In this document: one piece after another, positions 35,666 through 46,714 of the stretch
Position numbering within the stretch: the first letter of the stretch is position 1
Layout of the letters: each line of letters starts with the position of its first letter
Source: Endocalyx cinctus
Lineage: Eukaryota > Ascomycota > Sordariomycetes > Amphisphaeriales > Apiosporaceae
Length of the DNA: 64,000 nucleotides
Direction of reading: 5' to 3'
Assembly: GCA_001600455.1 (NCBI GenBank)
Contig: BCKC01000004.1
Coordinates: forward strand, 3,646,915 to 3,710,914
Program-made: the position numbers and the translations under genes
Notes under the pieces: model-generated
What the model was told of the DNA's origin: nothing
What the model saw: only the letters and a program-made list of their open reading frames with translations
Databases searched by the model: none

Positions 35666-36580
35666 ATGAGTCTCTCATTCGTAACCTTCGACGTCTTCAC
35701 GTCCACCCGTTTCAGGGGCAACCCCCTAGCCATCGTCCACGTACCCTCCTCCGTCGTGCTCTCGCAGGTCCAGAAACAGCTCATCGCGCGCGAGTTCAAC
35801 CTCTCCGAGACCGTCTTCCTGCACGAGCAGACCGCCGCCGACCTCTCGTCGCGCCAGGTCCGGATCGACATCTTCACCGCCATCGCCGAGGTCCCTTTCG
35901 CGGGCCACCCCACGATCGGGACGTCCACCTATCTGATGCACTACCTGAAGAAGTCCGACGCCGTCGACACGCTAATTACCAAGGCCGGGCCGCTACCCTT
36001 TTCGCCCGCGCTGGAGCGCGGATCCAGGCTCGCCGTGGCGCACGATTTCCGCGTGCACGACGCGCCCTTCCGCTCGAACCCCGAGTACGGGCGCTACCCG
36101 GTCGTCAGCATCGTCAACGGCATGACGTTGATCGCGGCCGAGCTGCCCGATCTCGAGGCCCTGGCGAAGCCGAACAAGAGCTTGCTCGGCACCGAGAACA
36201 CGTACGTGGCCTGTAGCCAGCTCGACGAGGGGTGGCGCCGGGGACCCGTCGTCTCGTACTTTTACGTCGATCTGGGCGTCGACGGCGAGGGCGTGAGGAG
36301 GGTGTGTACCCGCAATTTAGGGTCGAGGGAAGATCCCGCGACGGGGAGCGCGGCTTCCGGTCTGAGCTGCTTCTTGAGCTTGAAGAGGGAGAAAGAGGCG
36401 CCGTCGGAGACGCGCAAGTATAAGTATCAGATCACGCAGGGAGTGGAGATTGGTAGGCATAGTGATATCTACGTCGAGGTTACTCTCAACGCTGTCGGAA
36501 CCGGTATCGAGGAAGTGTTCCTGTCTGGAACGGCTGTGAAGGTGTCTGAAGGGAAGATTGAGATTCCGGACGTGGAGTGA
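35666..36580 (+). CDS. PhzF-family isomerase/epimerase
   Basis: Intronless, 304 residues, the usual length. The N-terminal half has FVTFDVFTSTRFRGNPLA and LSETVFL with the catalytic Glu48, and PFAGHPTIGTS; the C-terminal half has EDPATGSAASG. These are the signature blocks of the PhzF/diaminopimelate-epimerase fold. Bacterial PhzF isomerises trans-2,3-dihydro-3-hydroxyanthranilate in phenazine synthesis, but fungal members such as yeast YHI9 have no known substrate and no phenazine genes are present here. Cytosolic, no signal peptide. Codon use is strongly GC3-biased, suggesting good expression. Confidence 0.92.
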   Translation: MSLSFVTFDVFTSTRFRGNPLAIVHVPSSVVLSQVQKQLIAREFNLSETVFLHEQTAADLSSRQVRIDIFTAIAEVPFAGHPTIGTSTYLMHYLKKSDAVDTLITKAGPLPFSPALERGSRLAVAHDFRVHDAPFRSNPEYGRYPVVSIVNGMTLIAAELPDLEALAKPNKSLLGTENTYVACSQLDEGWRRGPVVSYFYVDLGVDGEGVRRVCTRNLGSREDPATGSAASGLSCFLSLKREKEAPSETRKYKYQITQGVEIGRHSDIYVEVTLNAVGTGIEEVFLSGTAVKVSEGKIEIPDVE

Positions 36581-37370
36581 ACGTGATTTCCTTACTGTAT
36601 TCCTACATCCATGGATATCTGTCGGTTAATTTCAACAATTAGGGGGCATTGGGACAAAATAGCATAGTATAGCATTAAATACCACTTATCTTGCAAATCT
36701 TTACCAAGTCTCAGGAAGACTCTAGACTTCCTAAGTCAATATTAACATCGTTCCTTTTACATCTTATTTTGGTTCACCTCGCCCTTCAAGATCTCGAAAT
36801 AGAGACTCGCTCTTCTTACTAGGTTATAATATTCAATTACCACGACAACAACTTATACAATATTAACAACAGCTTTGTTTTCTAGCGTCCTGTTCATATT
36901 AATCATACAATTTGACTTAACAAAATATAAGACAGAAAGACGAAAAAAACAGTTTCCCGCTAGCCATGTACTTGAATATCAATCAATCAAACCCGTATCC
37001 TAAACCCCCCGGCCCCTTAAAAATTTGAAAAAAAGATTAACGCCGGCGAAAATGCGTGCACTCCGTAACTGATAAGGAGGTAGGTATCTTTTCTTTCCGT
37101 GCTTTCCCAAAAAAGAAACGAAACCAGGCCATGAATCCGTAACAGTAAAAAAAGCGAATGAACGCCTCCTCCGAAAACCTTCTAGGGCGATGATAAGTAA
37201 GGGAATAAATCAAGTAACGCCTAAAGGAAAATCCCCCGTGTGCTCCTTTTCGTTATTCATTTATTTTTTCTCCTCCATCTTACGATACGATATCTCCCGC
37301 GTACGCGCTGAACGTTGGGGGTTCATGACCACCCTATGAATCGCAAACCCGTGGAAACGAAGACCCCTCC
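36581..37370. other. Convergent 3' intergenic region, PhzF and coiled-coil genes
   Basis: 790 bp, AT-rich, no coding signal. It holds the 3' ends of both genes. Confidence 0.6.
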
Positions 37371-39370
37371 CTAAGAACGACCCTTGGCCGCGCGTCCCGC
37401 CGGCGCGCTCACGTCCCTACGCTCGCCCACGCCCAACATCATCTGCTTGCGCGGCGTCGCGGCTCCCTGGGCCGCGCTCCTTGCCCGGCCTCGCCGTTCC
37501 TTAATCTGGGCGAGCGCCTGCTCGCGCGTCATCGTCGGGGTCAGGGCCGGGTTGGTCACGTCGAACGACGGCACCCGAACGCCTTTGGGGAGGAACGGTA
37601 CCGCGAGAGCGGCGGCGGCGGCGGCCTCGTCTAGGTTTTCGTCCCGGATGGGCACCGTCGTCGTTTGCGTGACCGTGTAGAAGGCCGCCGAGGTGTGCGG
37701 TCGGGGGATGTGGGCTCCTTCCTCGGGAAGAACTTCTTCCGGAGCGCTCGAGTCTTCCGAGGGGGTTAAATTACCTTCTTGATCGTCGTCATCATCTGGG
37801 GATGTCTCGGCGGAAATGGGAGAGGTATTATTCATAGTGTAATGTGAGTCGCTACCGCGAGGGGCGTTGAGGAGAGACAAGAGTGATGTTCGCTCCTGGA
37901 TCATCAAAGCATAAGACGGTGGGTCAACAGAAGGTGTCCTGGAATAATGGACGGGGCTGTGCTGGGGCTCTACAGGCGTCGGAGGCTCAAGAGTCGGTTC
38001 TTCGGCTGCCGATTCCCGGAGATTTTGTTGTGAAATAGTCCGAAATATGCCTTCGGATGGTACGAATATCGTTGACCGGCGTGATTCTCTCTTCTGTCGA
38101 CGCTCTCTCTGCGATGGGCTTTCTTCAACCTGAGGTTCTTCAGCTGGAGAGGTTACTAAAGTTTCAGGAGCCTCTGGAGGGGTTCGGTTCCCTTCCGACG
38201 CTGGCGCAACTGTGATATCAACGGCGTCGGGCGTTTTGCCTAAGATCATAAGATCCGCAGGGTCGATGAGGGTGATATAGGACGGTCGTTCTTTTCGAAC
38301 CGACGACGTCAAGCTTTGGCGAAAACGAGCTTTGGCGTTTTTGCAGCAGTATAGTTGGCATTCGGCCTGTACGAATTCGAGATGTTCTTGAGTTCGGTCC
38401 GCCCTCTGCTTCTCCCACTGCCATAATCGCGTCAGTTCGTCGATTTCGTCTTCGCTAGCGGCTGACGACATGATTTCAAACGTCGATAGAGACTCCCGAG
38501 GTTTCTTGGGTGAGGCAAACTCGCTGGTCGGATCTTCGGGAGGTAATGGTAGAAGGCCGTCGGCGGCGATGCGAGCAACTTCTTCGGCTTGGGCGGCCGC
38601 TTTGAAGGCGTCACGTTCCTCTTCCACAAACTTGACCCGTTCGAGAGCCTTCTCTAGTTCCTCCTGCACGGCTACAAGCTGATAGCGCGAAGCGAAGGCT
38701 TCTTGCTCTCTAACTTTGCTACGCTCCTTTTCACGCTCGAGACACTCTTCTACCGATTTAGTCGCGGTTCGTGCCGCCTTCAGCTCTTCTTGTAATTTTA
38801 CGATGCTCGATTGTGATTTAAACGTTTCTTTTCGCGCTCTTCGGATCTCCTTTTCCCATATGGCCTGGGTGTGCGAATGCGTTTCTTTAGCTCGTCCGTA
38901 GCTCTCCTGTAAGATTATAGTTTATTAGTCCGTGCTGGGTGAGTGGTGTATAGGTGAGATGACATCGCGCTTTGAAGATAGTGACGTACCATGACTGTCT
39001 CTAACCTCTCTCCTACTTTGCGCTCTCTCTCACGGCCCTCTTCGATTTGCCTGCGCAGGGCATGCGCCTCCTCCCTATACCGACGCATCTCGGATTCCGC
39101 TGCTTCGCGGCCCAACATAGCTCGCTTTAGGGCTGCATCGGCCGTCTTTCGTTCGAGCTGTTTAGACATGGAGACTGTGTTAACCTGACCGAACGCTAAG
39201 TTGTTGAATTGGCGGATTTTATCATGTACATCGCTGTCACGATGCTCGGCCGACATCACAGAATAGGTGGAAGATTTTGATTGGTGATTTACACGATCTG
39301 GGGATATTGGTTGCAGTGGCGTGGTACCAGGCGAACCTTGCACCTCTAAGTCGTCCTCCATTTCGATCAT
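37371..39370 (-). CDS. Coiled-coil protein of unknown function
   Basis: Exons 39370-38990 and 38906-37371 give 638 residues with an 83-nt intron, which keeps phase 0. Residues about 60-240 are a long heptad-rich coiled coil (KQLERKTADAALKRAM, RRQIEEGRERERKVGERLE, KLQEELKAARTATKSVEE). The rest is disordered, Pro/Ser/Glu-rich, with a basic tail that includes TREQALAQIKERRGRARS. No enzyme motif is present. The layout recalls cytoskeletal or spindle-pole scaffold proteins of Pezizomycotina, but I do not recognise the family. A second Met three codons later (39361) is an equally good start. Confidence 0.75.
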
Positions 39371-39697
39371 TAGATATGCTATTCTCGATTGTTTTAACGG
39401 TGTTGTAGTATATTTTTCACAATATTTCTTTAAATAATTTACCGGCGAAGGAAACAGACTCGTCGGATATGAAGTTTTTTCTTGCAAGCAACGGTACTTA
39501 GTTATTTTGATGGGTGATATTATTGTTGGGAAAAAAAAAAAGTAAAAATATCAGACCATCAAAAATACGGTGTGTGCGCTGGATATATTCTGTTTACATT
39601 AATAATACGTGATCTGCGAACCACTATTGACTACTTTAGGTGACGAAATAGTGGGTTGTCAGGTCAACACAACAATTGAGATTCCATTCTTGAATCA

Positions 39698-39724
39698 GTT
39701 AGGTGGGTTAGGTGGGTTAGGTGG
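39698..39724 (+). repeat. Three tandem GTTAGGTGG units
   Basis: Three perfect 9-base units followed by GGTGGG. The units contain TTAGG as in fungal telomere repeats but with a different spacer. Confidence 0.9.
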
Positions 39725-40168
39725 GGTGGGTCAGCGTCAATTCTTGCTATAAGGAGTACCTACAAACTACTAACCTGCAGTACTGTACACGCTGTACAAC
39801 CTTACTTTTACCGCAGTAAGTAATTATAATTGAATAATAAGCACATAAATGAATAATATCAATCTAGATAGAATCATTCGTATAAGCGATCATGATGATA
39901 AAATTAAATTCTATTTACCCATTTCCACTTTCACAAACACTCCATACAAGTCTCTCGTGACCATACAAAGCGGATTGTGCTTCTCAAAAATCACAGTCGC
40001 CAGTGACTTCGTGTGCTGGCAATACCACACGCTTGATTTTTACTCGATTTATTTTACCACCGAATAACTCCCTTTTCATCATTGCAAAATGGTAATAGAC
40101 AAGTCGAAGAGAGAAGAAAAAAATGGATAAAAAACAACAAGGAGACAATTGACATAAGAAGTTAGTAT

Positions 40169-40186
40169 AGAGAGAGAGAGAGAGAG
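40169..40186. repeat. (AG)9 microsatellite
   Basis: A perfect dinucleotide run of 18 bases in the 3' flank of the perilipin gene. Confidence 0.9.
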
Positions 40187-40274
40187 AAGATTGGACGTGA
40201 TTTATATCCGATTTGGTGTGATGCTCATTGAGTACTCCGTAGATTTTTTTTTTTAAGTTTCGTCCCTCGTTTGC

Positions 40275-40923
40275 TTATTGAGTTGCCTCGTTGGTAGCTT
40301 CCTTGGCTTGAACTTTGGACGCTTTGATCATGTCGCCGATCCAGACCAGAGCCTCGCTGGTCAAGACGAGTCCGGTCGAGAAGATAGCCTTTCCGGACGT
40401 CACCACGCCGTCGCCGCCAACCTTTTTGTACTCCGACTTGTAGATGTCGAAGAGGTGGTCTCGAGTCTCGACGCTCTTGTGGACGGGGAAAAGGACGATG
40501 TTCTTGCCGTCGGTCCACAGCTCGTCCGTAGGCTTCATCAAGACCGGTAGACGCTGGTCAACCTTGCTCAGGACATCGTCTCCCATCAAATCAGCCTTCT
40601 TCACATAAGGCGAAACGTATTCGTACGGCTTGGAAAAGTAGGGGATGACGGGCTTGGCCAACGTGCTGTACACGGAATCACCGAGCGCTATCGATTTCTG
40701 GCCGTAAGGGTTCTGTTTGATGAAGCTGATGCTATCATGGACCAACGGGTAGCCGGTGACGTGCTATCGCGGCAATGCCAATTAGTTAGATACAAAGTCT
40801 CCAGTCCAAGAATCATACTCGAAACATCTATAGAAAAAAGGTGTACCATATAGGTATGATCAACTGACTTACCGAGAGTGTTTTCGAGGAGGGATGGACC
40901 TCGCCATTCACTTGTGCAGACAT
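40275..40923 (-). CDS. CAP20: Perilipin-like lipid-droplet protein (Cap20/MPL1 type)
   Basis: Exons 40923-40873 (MSAQVNGEVHPSSKTLS) and 40763-40275 give 179 residues, the typical size. The blocks NPYGQKSIALGDSVYSTLAKPV, PYEYVSPYVKKAD, KVDQRLPVLMKPT and LFPVHKSVETRDHLFDIYKSEYKK match my knowledge of Colletotrichum Cap20 and Metarhizium MPL1. These proteins coat lipid droplets, and in plant and insect pathogens they support turgor in appressoria and normal virulence. There is no signal peptide, as expected. The 109-nt intron after codon 17 is phase 0. Note that orthologues also occur in non-pathogens. Confidence 0.88.
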
Positions 40924-41951
40924 TTTGATTGAGGTAAAAGAGTTGGTAGATAGACCTCTACTATCTGAAAATGTTGTGAAGGGGGACGTTGGTTAGCCCA
41001 TTTAAAAGTCATGGGATTATGGTTTAAATTGACTTACGGGATATCGTCTTAGTGGTACGCTTGTTTCACAAGGAACGTCGGGTATAGGATGAATTTACAA
41101 TGGGTAAGTAGGAGTTAATGAAACCTAAGGATGAGTCTGGTCAGTCGGGATCAAATTCAATTGCACTGCTGATGATTCCCGGTGTACGCAATGGACACGA
41201 CGACTAAGAAATAAGGGTAAAGGCAATAATGGGAGAAGCGGAGGGAGTAGGGACTTGAAAGACCAACAGATGATGTCAAACTCGGCCTTTCCTACGTAGA
41301 GTCCGGTAACATAGCAAGGTAGGAAGAAGAGGAATGTATAATGTTGCATGTATCTTACTTACTGAATTGTAGTTTTTTTTTGTTCAAATTGGAATGATCA
41401 GGGTCGGGAATGGTAATGGTAATGTGAGTGGGTAGAATTGAGACAGTCGGCTGAAGGAGGGGAAGGGGAACTTGGATGACGAGTGATGGATATAATTTAG
41501 AGGGAGGAGTGCAGATCGGGAGAGAGAGAGAGACAAAAGAGTAGAAAAAAGAAGTGAATATCGAGGATATGAGAAACAGAGGTCACTAATATTTAATCGA
41601 TCCCGTCACTTTGGGGTAAGAGTAAGCATCGCTAGAGCCTAAAGTAGACCTAGGTAGTATTGGTATGCAACCATCAAGGAGTTTTAGCATGTGCTCGAGA
41701 TATGCCGACCCTCGTATGTTGCAGTCAAGGATAGGAAGGGAAAAAAAAACGATGAGATCACTGGTTAGACTGGGTTCATTTGGGATTGCTATGCATTACG
41801 CTACGCTACATTACCGCATTACCAGCTTCGAGCTCTGGTGGGGAGTTTTTAGGAGTTTGGGAGTTGGGTAAGGCGATAAGACCCGCTTAAAGTCTTTATA
41901 ATAGCGTACTGGTATTGGATATGTTCAGGGGGTTTAAACAGTACGCAGTAT

Positions 41952-41990
41952 ACATAGTACATACATAGTACATACATAGTACATACATAC
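41952..41990. repeat. Tandem 11-bp repeat ACATAGTACAT
   Basis: Three complete and one partial 11-base units in direct tandem. Confidence 0.9.
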
Positions 41991-43120
41991 GCAGAAAGGG
42001 ACCTTTAATGGGGGGTCGGAACCGGGTCTGGTTGGGTTAATCCTGGTTTTCTTACAAGATGGAATAAAATAAATAAATAAAAGAAAAAGTAATACTCCGT
42101 AAACGAAAATGAGATATAACTCTATTCTCAAACCCTTGCTCTTTGACATGTGAACTCGTTTCACAGAGATAGACAGAGATATGCAATCGGTAACTTATGA
42201 TTATAATTGGTAGAACTATCGGAAATTCGGATGTAGTACTTTTGAACTCTTTTCACATTTATAAGAAGAAAAAAAGAAGAGAAAAGCAGTGTGGTAACAT
42301 TTATTAATTAAATTAGACGGTAAAGATCCTACCTACTGTACATCCATACCTAACTGTAGGTAGTACGGTAGAACCGATGTATTAGACATATCATATTTTA
42401 TCCCACCCATACAGACTCCTATAGATTCTCCATCCCCGTACAATCACTACTCGTCTAGTTATAGCTAACTTGTTAAGACGCATATCTAGTTTGTTATTTA
42501 AACTTAAAGCTACGGAATAAACTTAGGACTATGTTTTCCTAAAACATGAATTGTACCTGAATTGTTTTTTTATTACAATACAATTATTCACTTTACTTAT
42601 CGACCTCGGCTTTATCAATTCCTGTTGCCACTTTCAAGACCCTCTTAGCCCTTGGAAGGAAAAAAAAAAAAAAGAATATAAATACTGGGTAATTGACATT
42701 GATAAGTGAGGCCAGAACACCCGGAAATCCTGGACAATTGAAGACCCCATCAAGGAGCAAGGGTTCATATTTTTTTTTGCCAGGCTCACCCCTGGCTAGT
42801 GCGGCGTCAATTGTCGCCAAAATATTCCCATTCCCACTTCACATGTCAACGCCAAAGCATGTGAATGTGAAGGGGGCAGAGGGGCTTTCCTGGAGGCGTT
42901 TTTATTTTGCTACACTACGAAGCTACACCTTAAAAAACATAATACACCTTAACTTTATGCATTTTATCACCGATGATCGCTCGATAAAAGTGAACCGATT
43001 TTCTATTTATCGTACTCGGATTCGAGGTCAATTGGGTTTGTCTTTCTTTTTGTTTTGTTAAATAATAATGATAGGTATTCATTCAAGTACTTTAGGTACA
43101 ATAGTTAAGTTGTGAAGAAA

Positions 43121-43152
43121 GAATAAAAGAATAAAAGAATAAAAGAATAAAA
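43121..43152. repeat. Tandem GAATAAAA, four units
   Basis: Four perfect 8-base units. Each contains AATAAA, so part of it could serve as the polyadenylation signal for a + strand transcript, though none is known here. Confidence 0.9.
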
Positions 43153-43183
43153 TAAAAATAACATGTGAGAGTTACCCAATTTA

Positions 43184-43201
43184 CTCTCTCTCTCTCTCTC
43201 T
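43184..43201. repeat. (CT)9 microsatellite
   Basis: A perfect CT dinucleotide run of 18 bases in the 3' flank of the GT2 gene. Confidence 0.9.
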
Positions 43202-43403
43202 ATCTTCTCCATCTCTTTCTTTAATAATCCTTCTATTAATCATATTTTTTTTTAATCAATTAGGTTTAGTATATGCAGTGATACCTGTCTATGCCAACCT
43301 CCGACGCCGTGCCAGTGAAGAAGAAAAAGTGAAAAGCAAACAAACAAACAAGGAATAAAAAAAAATCTAACAACAGTATGAATAAATGCGAGAGGGAGTG
43401 AAA

Positions 43404-46400
43404 TTAAAATAAGATGGCGAATATCGGTAATCCGACGTGTCCGACAATCTGAAGGGCAAGTGGTATGATGGATGTAACCTGCGTAATCTTCCACCCATCA
43501 GGTGCGGCAGTTCCCAAGTAGATAACAGCTCCGGTTAAGAAGAGCATAAATATCAGTACGTATTTGAACTGCTTCAAGGCGCTTTCGATGCCCACGAAAA
43601 AACCGGTTGCCTCGAGTTCTTTCGCCGTGGAAGACCACTCGATCGGCAACCCGAATAAGTGGGCCAAAAGTGCGTACGAGATATGCCACGAAATACCACC
43701 GAAGTAGATAACTGAGTCACAAGTTAGATAAGATAATCTAACCAAAAAAAAAAAAAATGCTCGTGTTGTGGGACTGGAATGGGCTAAACTCACGGAAAAA
43801 GGGCATCCACGTATACGTTTGTAAGAGAGCCTGGAAGAAGTTCGCTTGACCCAGGCGGTGTCGATACCACGCAAACGTGATAGGACTGACCAACAAGAAG
43901 ACGAACAGGGTACCGACGAGCACGTCGAAAGCCGTCAGGTAATCGTACTTGAGCTGATCCGCGATCCAGCCGGTCAGGAAGTAGTTCAGCAAGGAAAGCG
44001 GCAGGGCCGAGCCGATGGCGTAGTAAGTTCCGATATAACCTAGGATCGTGAACTTGGCCGCGTAATTCATGTTCGAGAAGAGGAAGCGAATGAAGAGCTC
44101 CGTAAACGGGCCTTTGTAGATCCACTTGTAGACGGGGTTGAAGATCTGCGCAAGGAAAGTCGTTAGTTTGCTATACTTTTATCTATCGGCTCATACTGTA
44201 GAACACCCGCGCGGTACGTACCAATTCTGAGCAGCCGTACGAGTACTTTTCCCATCGAAGCAGCTCGTCGAAAGCGGTAAGAGAGACACCTTCTTTAAAC
44301 TCTCCATGGTCTAAAGTATCTTTTGGTCAGCTATATGTGCGCAACAATATTGATTTTGACTATAGTAAGGGAAAACTCACCGTAAGTGGCCAGTCTGACG
44401 ATAAACCCATTAGTCTGTAAACGAAGGGACATGTCAAAATCCTCGGAAACGTGACTCTCGGACCAGAATTTTGTCGTTCCATCCTCTTGGAAAGCGACCG
44501 ACTGGACGGCCTTCCATCGAAGAAAAGCGTTGTGTCCGACGAAAGGGGCGCAGTCACCGGAACCGACGGAGAAGCGAATGAGGAGGTAGACAAGGTTGGT
44601 GAAATAAGTGACTAAAGACAAAGGAAAAAGGCGTGTCAACTAATTATCGTCCAGGTAATAAAGTACCTCGTTGATTTAAACTTACTAGCATTCTCGAAAT
44701 CGGTGTTGATAACCTGCATGACACCGGAAGCGTGTTGGATAATAGCGACATCGGGACTTTCCTCCATTTCCATGGCACCGAGAGAGAGACAGTCGACCGG
44801 CTGTTTCAGGTCAGTTTAGATTTGAACTAAGGACGAAGAAGAAATGGGAGGCGCGAAAAGGAACATCGAGACTTACAACTCTTGTATCACAATCAATAAT
44901 GAGGATGATCTCTCCAATACGGATGTTTCCGGCGGCCAAGGTCTTTCCTCCATCCTGCTCCAGCATGGAGGCCAGAGCTTGTTGGTACAGTTCTTCTTCC
45001 TCCTCGATGGTAAAGTCTTCTTGGGTTCTTTCCTCCTCGTCTGCCTTGGCCTTGAGAAGTCGCAACAGTTCGTCCTCGACCCTCAAGCTGAAGCTCAAGC
45101 TGTAGTTCATGTTCGACGCCTTCTTGAACTTTCCGGCGCGGACGAAGCCATCCTTGCCGTGGGCGGGACGACCCACCCAACCGATGCTGTTGGCGGCGTA
45201 GAACTGCTGGCGCATCTCGGCGATCTCGGGCTTGACGGCCTGCATGCCGTCCTCGCACACGAACACGCTCGCGGTGCCGCCGAGGTTCTCGTAGTGCCGG
45301 ATCGCGGCCAGGACGCTGTTCAGGGTGGGGATGATGACGCCCTTCAAGCCTTCCTTGTAGACGGGCATCTGGATCGTGATGTGCGGCCACTCGATGTTGG
45401 GGTGCTTCCGGCGGTCGGGCGCCCGGCTGCTGTAGTAGCGGCTGTTGCCCTGGCGCACGTCGTTGATGGACCCGAACGCCTGGAAGAGGCAGCCGACCAG
45501 GACGATGACGAAGAAGAGCGTGAACCAGGAGAAGACCGGCACGGTCGCGAGGATGCCGAGGTACGGGAGGGCGGGCACGCCGAGCGCTTTGATCTGGATC
45601 GTCAAAAGTCGGAGGAACCGGGCTTGGATGACGATCAGCAAGAGCATGGCGAACCCGACCATGACGGAGTGGGTCAGGAGGAAAGGTCGTCGCGCGGGCT
45701 CGAGAGACTCCTCGTCTTCGGCGGCGAGGTCGATGTTGTCGACGACCGCGAGATTCTTTTCCTCGATGGAGTCCAGCTCGGCCTCTAAATGATACATGCT
45801 GCTACGACCCCTCATCACGCTGGGTGCGCCACCGTAGGAGGCAAAGTCGTTGGTGAATCTGGACGGAGTCCCAGGCAGCGTGGCTCCCCAAATCTAGTGA
45901 GGTTAGTTTAATTTTCTGTTGATATTAAACTATGGGAGAATGCAAAGAAACATACCGAACCCATTAACTTGCTCTCGACGTCGGACGTATGTAGCATAAT
46001 GTCTTCTCCAGATTGACTCCATAGCACGACAAGTCTTTCTTGCCTTACCAAACAGCAGAGATCTCGTCGAGTGACACCACTGTCGTTGGTGGCTAGAGAC
46101 TCCAAGTTTGGGACTATTGGAATGGTGATGTTGTGTGGTCGAAGCGTGATCTCAGTGTCGCCTTCGTGGATATCCGCGAAAACATAACTGCTGATATTAG
46201 AGGACACTATATCCTCGTGAGTTAGAATCATCACAATAGAAGGCGTGTGTTTTAGGAAGTGTTACGTACTAGCCACGACGACGCCGATATCCAACTTAGA
46301 GGCAAAGCTGAGTAGAGCCTCATTCTGATTCGGAGGCTCAGATATGTACTGGTCTTTGAGTTCTTCCTGTTCCGGCTCCACAAGCATGGTGATACCAGGG

Positions 46401-46714
46401 GCCGCCTTGATCTCGGCTATAGGATCCGGCTCAAGCCAGCCGTGATCGTAAAACCGGCGGTGCAAGAACTGAAGCATCTACATTCACTCTGTGCGTTAGG
46501 CTTGCCAAGCTTTGGGGAGGTCTACGATCTTCCGGAAAATAATACGTACCATCTTAGCCCTGGTGGCATTGTTACCAGCCACTCCACCATGGAGTATCGA
46601 CTTCGGGATCTCGAATTGCGAACGGCGGTTGAGAAGGGCTATGGGAGGACGGGCGACTTGGGAAAAGTCGGCAGAAGACCGCCTGCTGGCGGCGATCGAT
46701 GGTGGGGTCGTCAT
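43404..46714 (-). CDS. Multi-membrane family 2 glycosyltransferase (polysaccharide synthase)
   Basis: Nine exons: 46714-46550, 46477-46266, 46187-45956, 45893-44877, 44800-44686, 44611-44381, 44310-44222, 44145-43794, 43711-43404; all phases join, giving 906 residues. After about 290 cytosolic residues come membrane segments, then the GT-A domain with FVCEDG, DCD at 537-539 (metal/UDP-sugar site) and SESHVSEDFDMSLR (base region). The acceptor motif is replaced by LRWEKYSYGC, and four or more C-terminal membrane spans follow. This is the processive GT2 architecture of cellulose, chitin and hyaluronan synthases, but it is not a classical chitin synthase. Product unknown; cell-wall or capsule glycan is likely. 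The second donor was set at 46265 because the alternative GTACGT at 46269 breaks frame. Confidence 0.85.

Larger units (their letters stand above)
39371..40274. other. Intergenic region, coiled-coil promoter and perilipin 3' end
   Basis: Holds three 9-bp GTTAGGTGG repeats (39698-39724), an (AG)9 tract (40169-40186), and a TACTCCGTA motif (40233-40241). An open frame at 39849-40067 is AT-driven and unconvincing. Confidence 0.55.
40924..43403. other. Long AT-rich spacer between perilipin and GT2 genes
   Basis: About 2.5 kb. It has a possible 5' leader region for the perilipin gene, an 11-bp tandem repeat (41952-41990), a TACTCCGTA motif (42093-42101), an 8-bp GAATAAAA repeat and a (CT)9 run (43121-43201). 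Open frames present are short and AT-driven. Confidence 0.55.

Noticed and set aside
44844..45788. 314-codon plus-strand frame inside the GT2 gene
   Set aside because: It mirrors the GC-rich antisense of exon 4; the minus strand encodes conserved motifs with correct splice sites.
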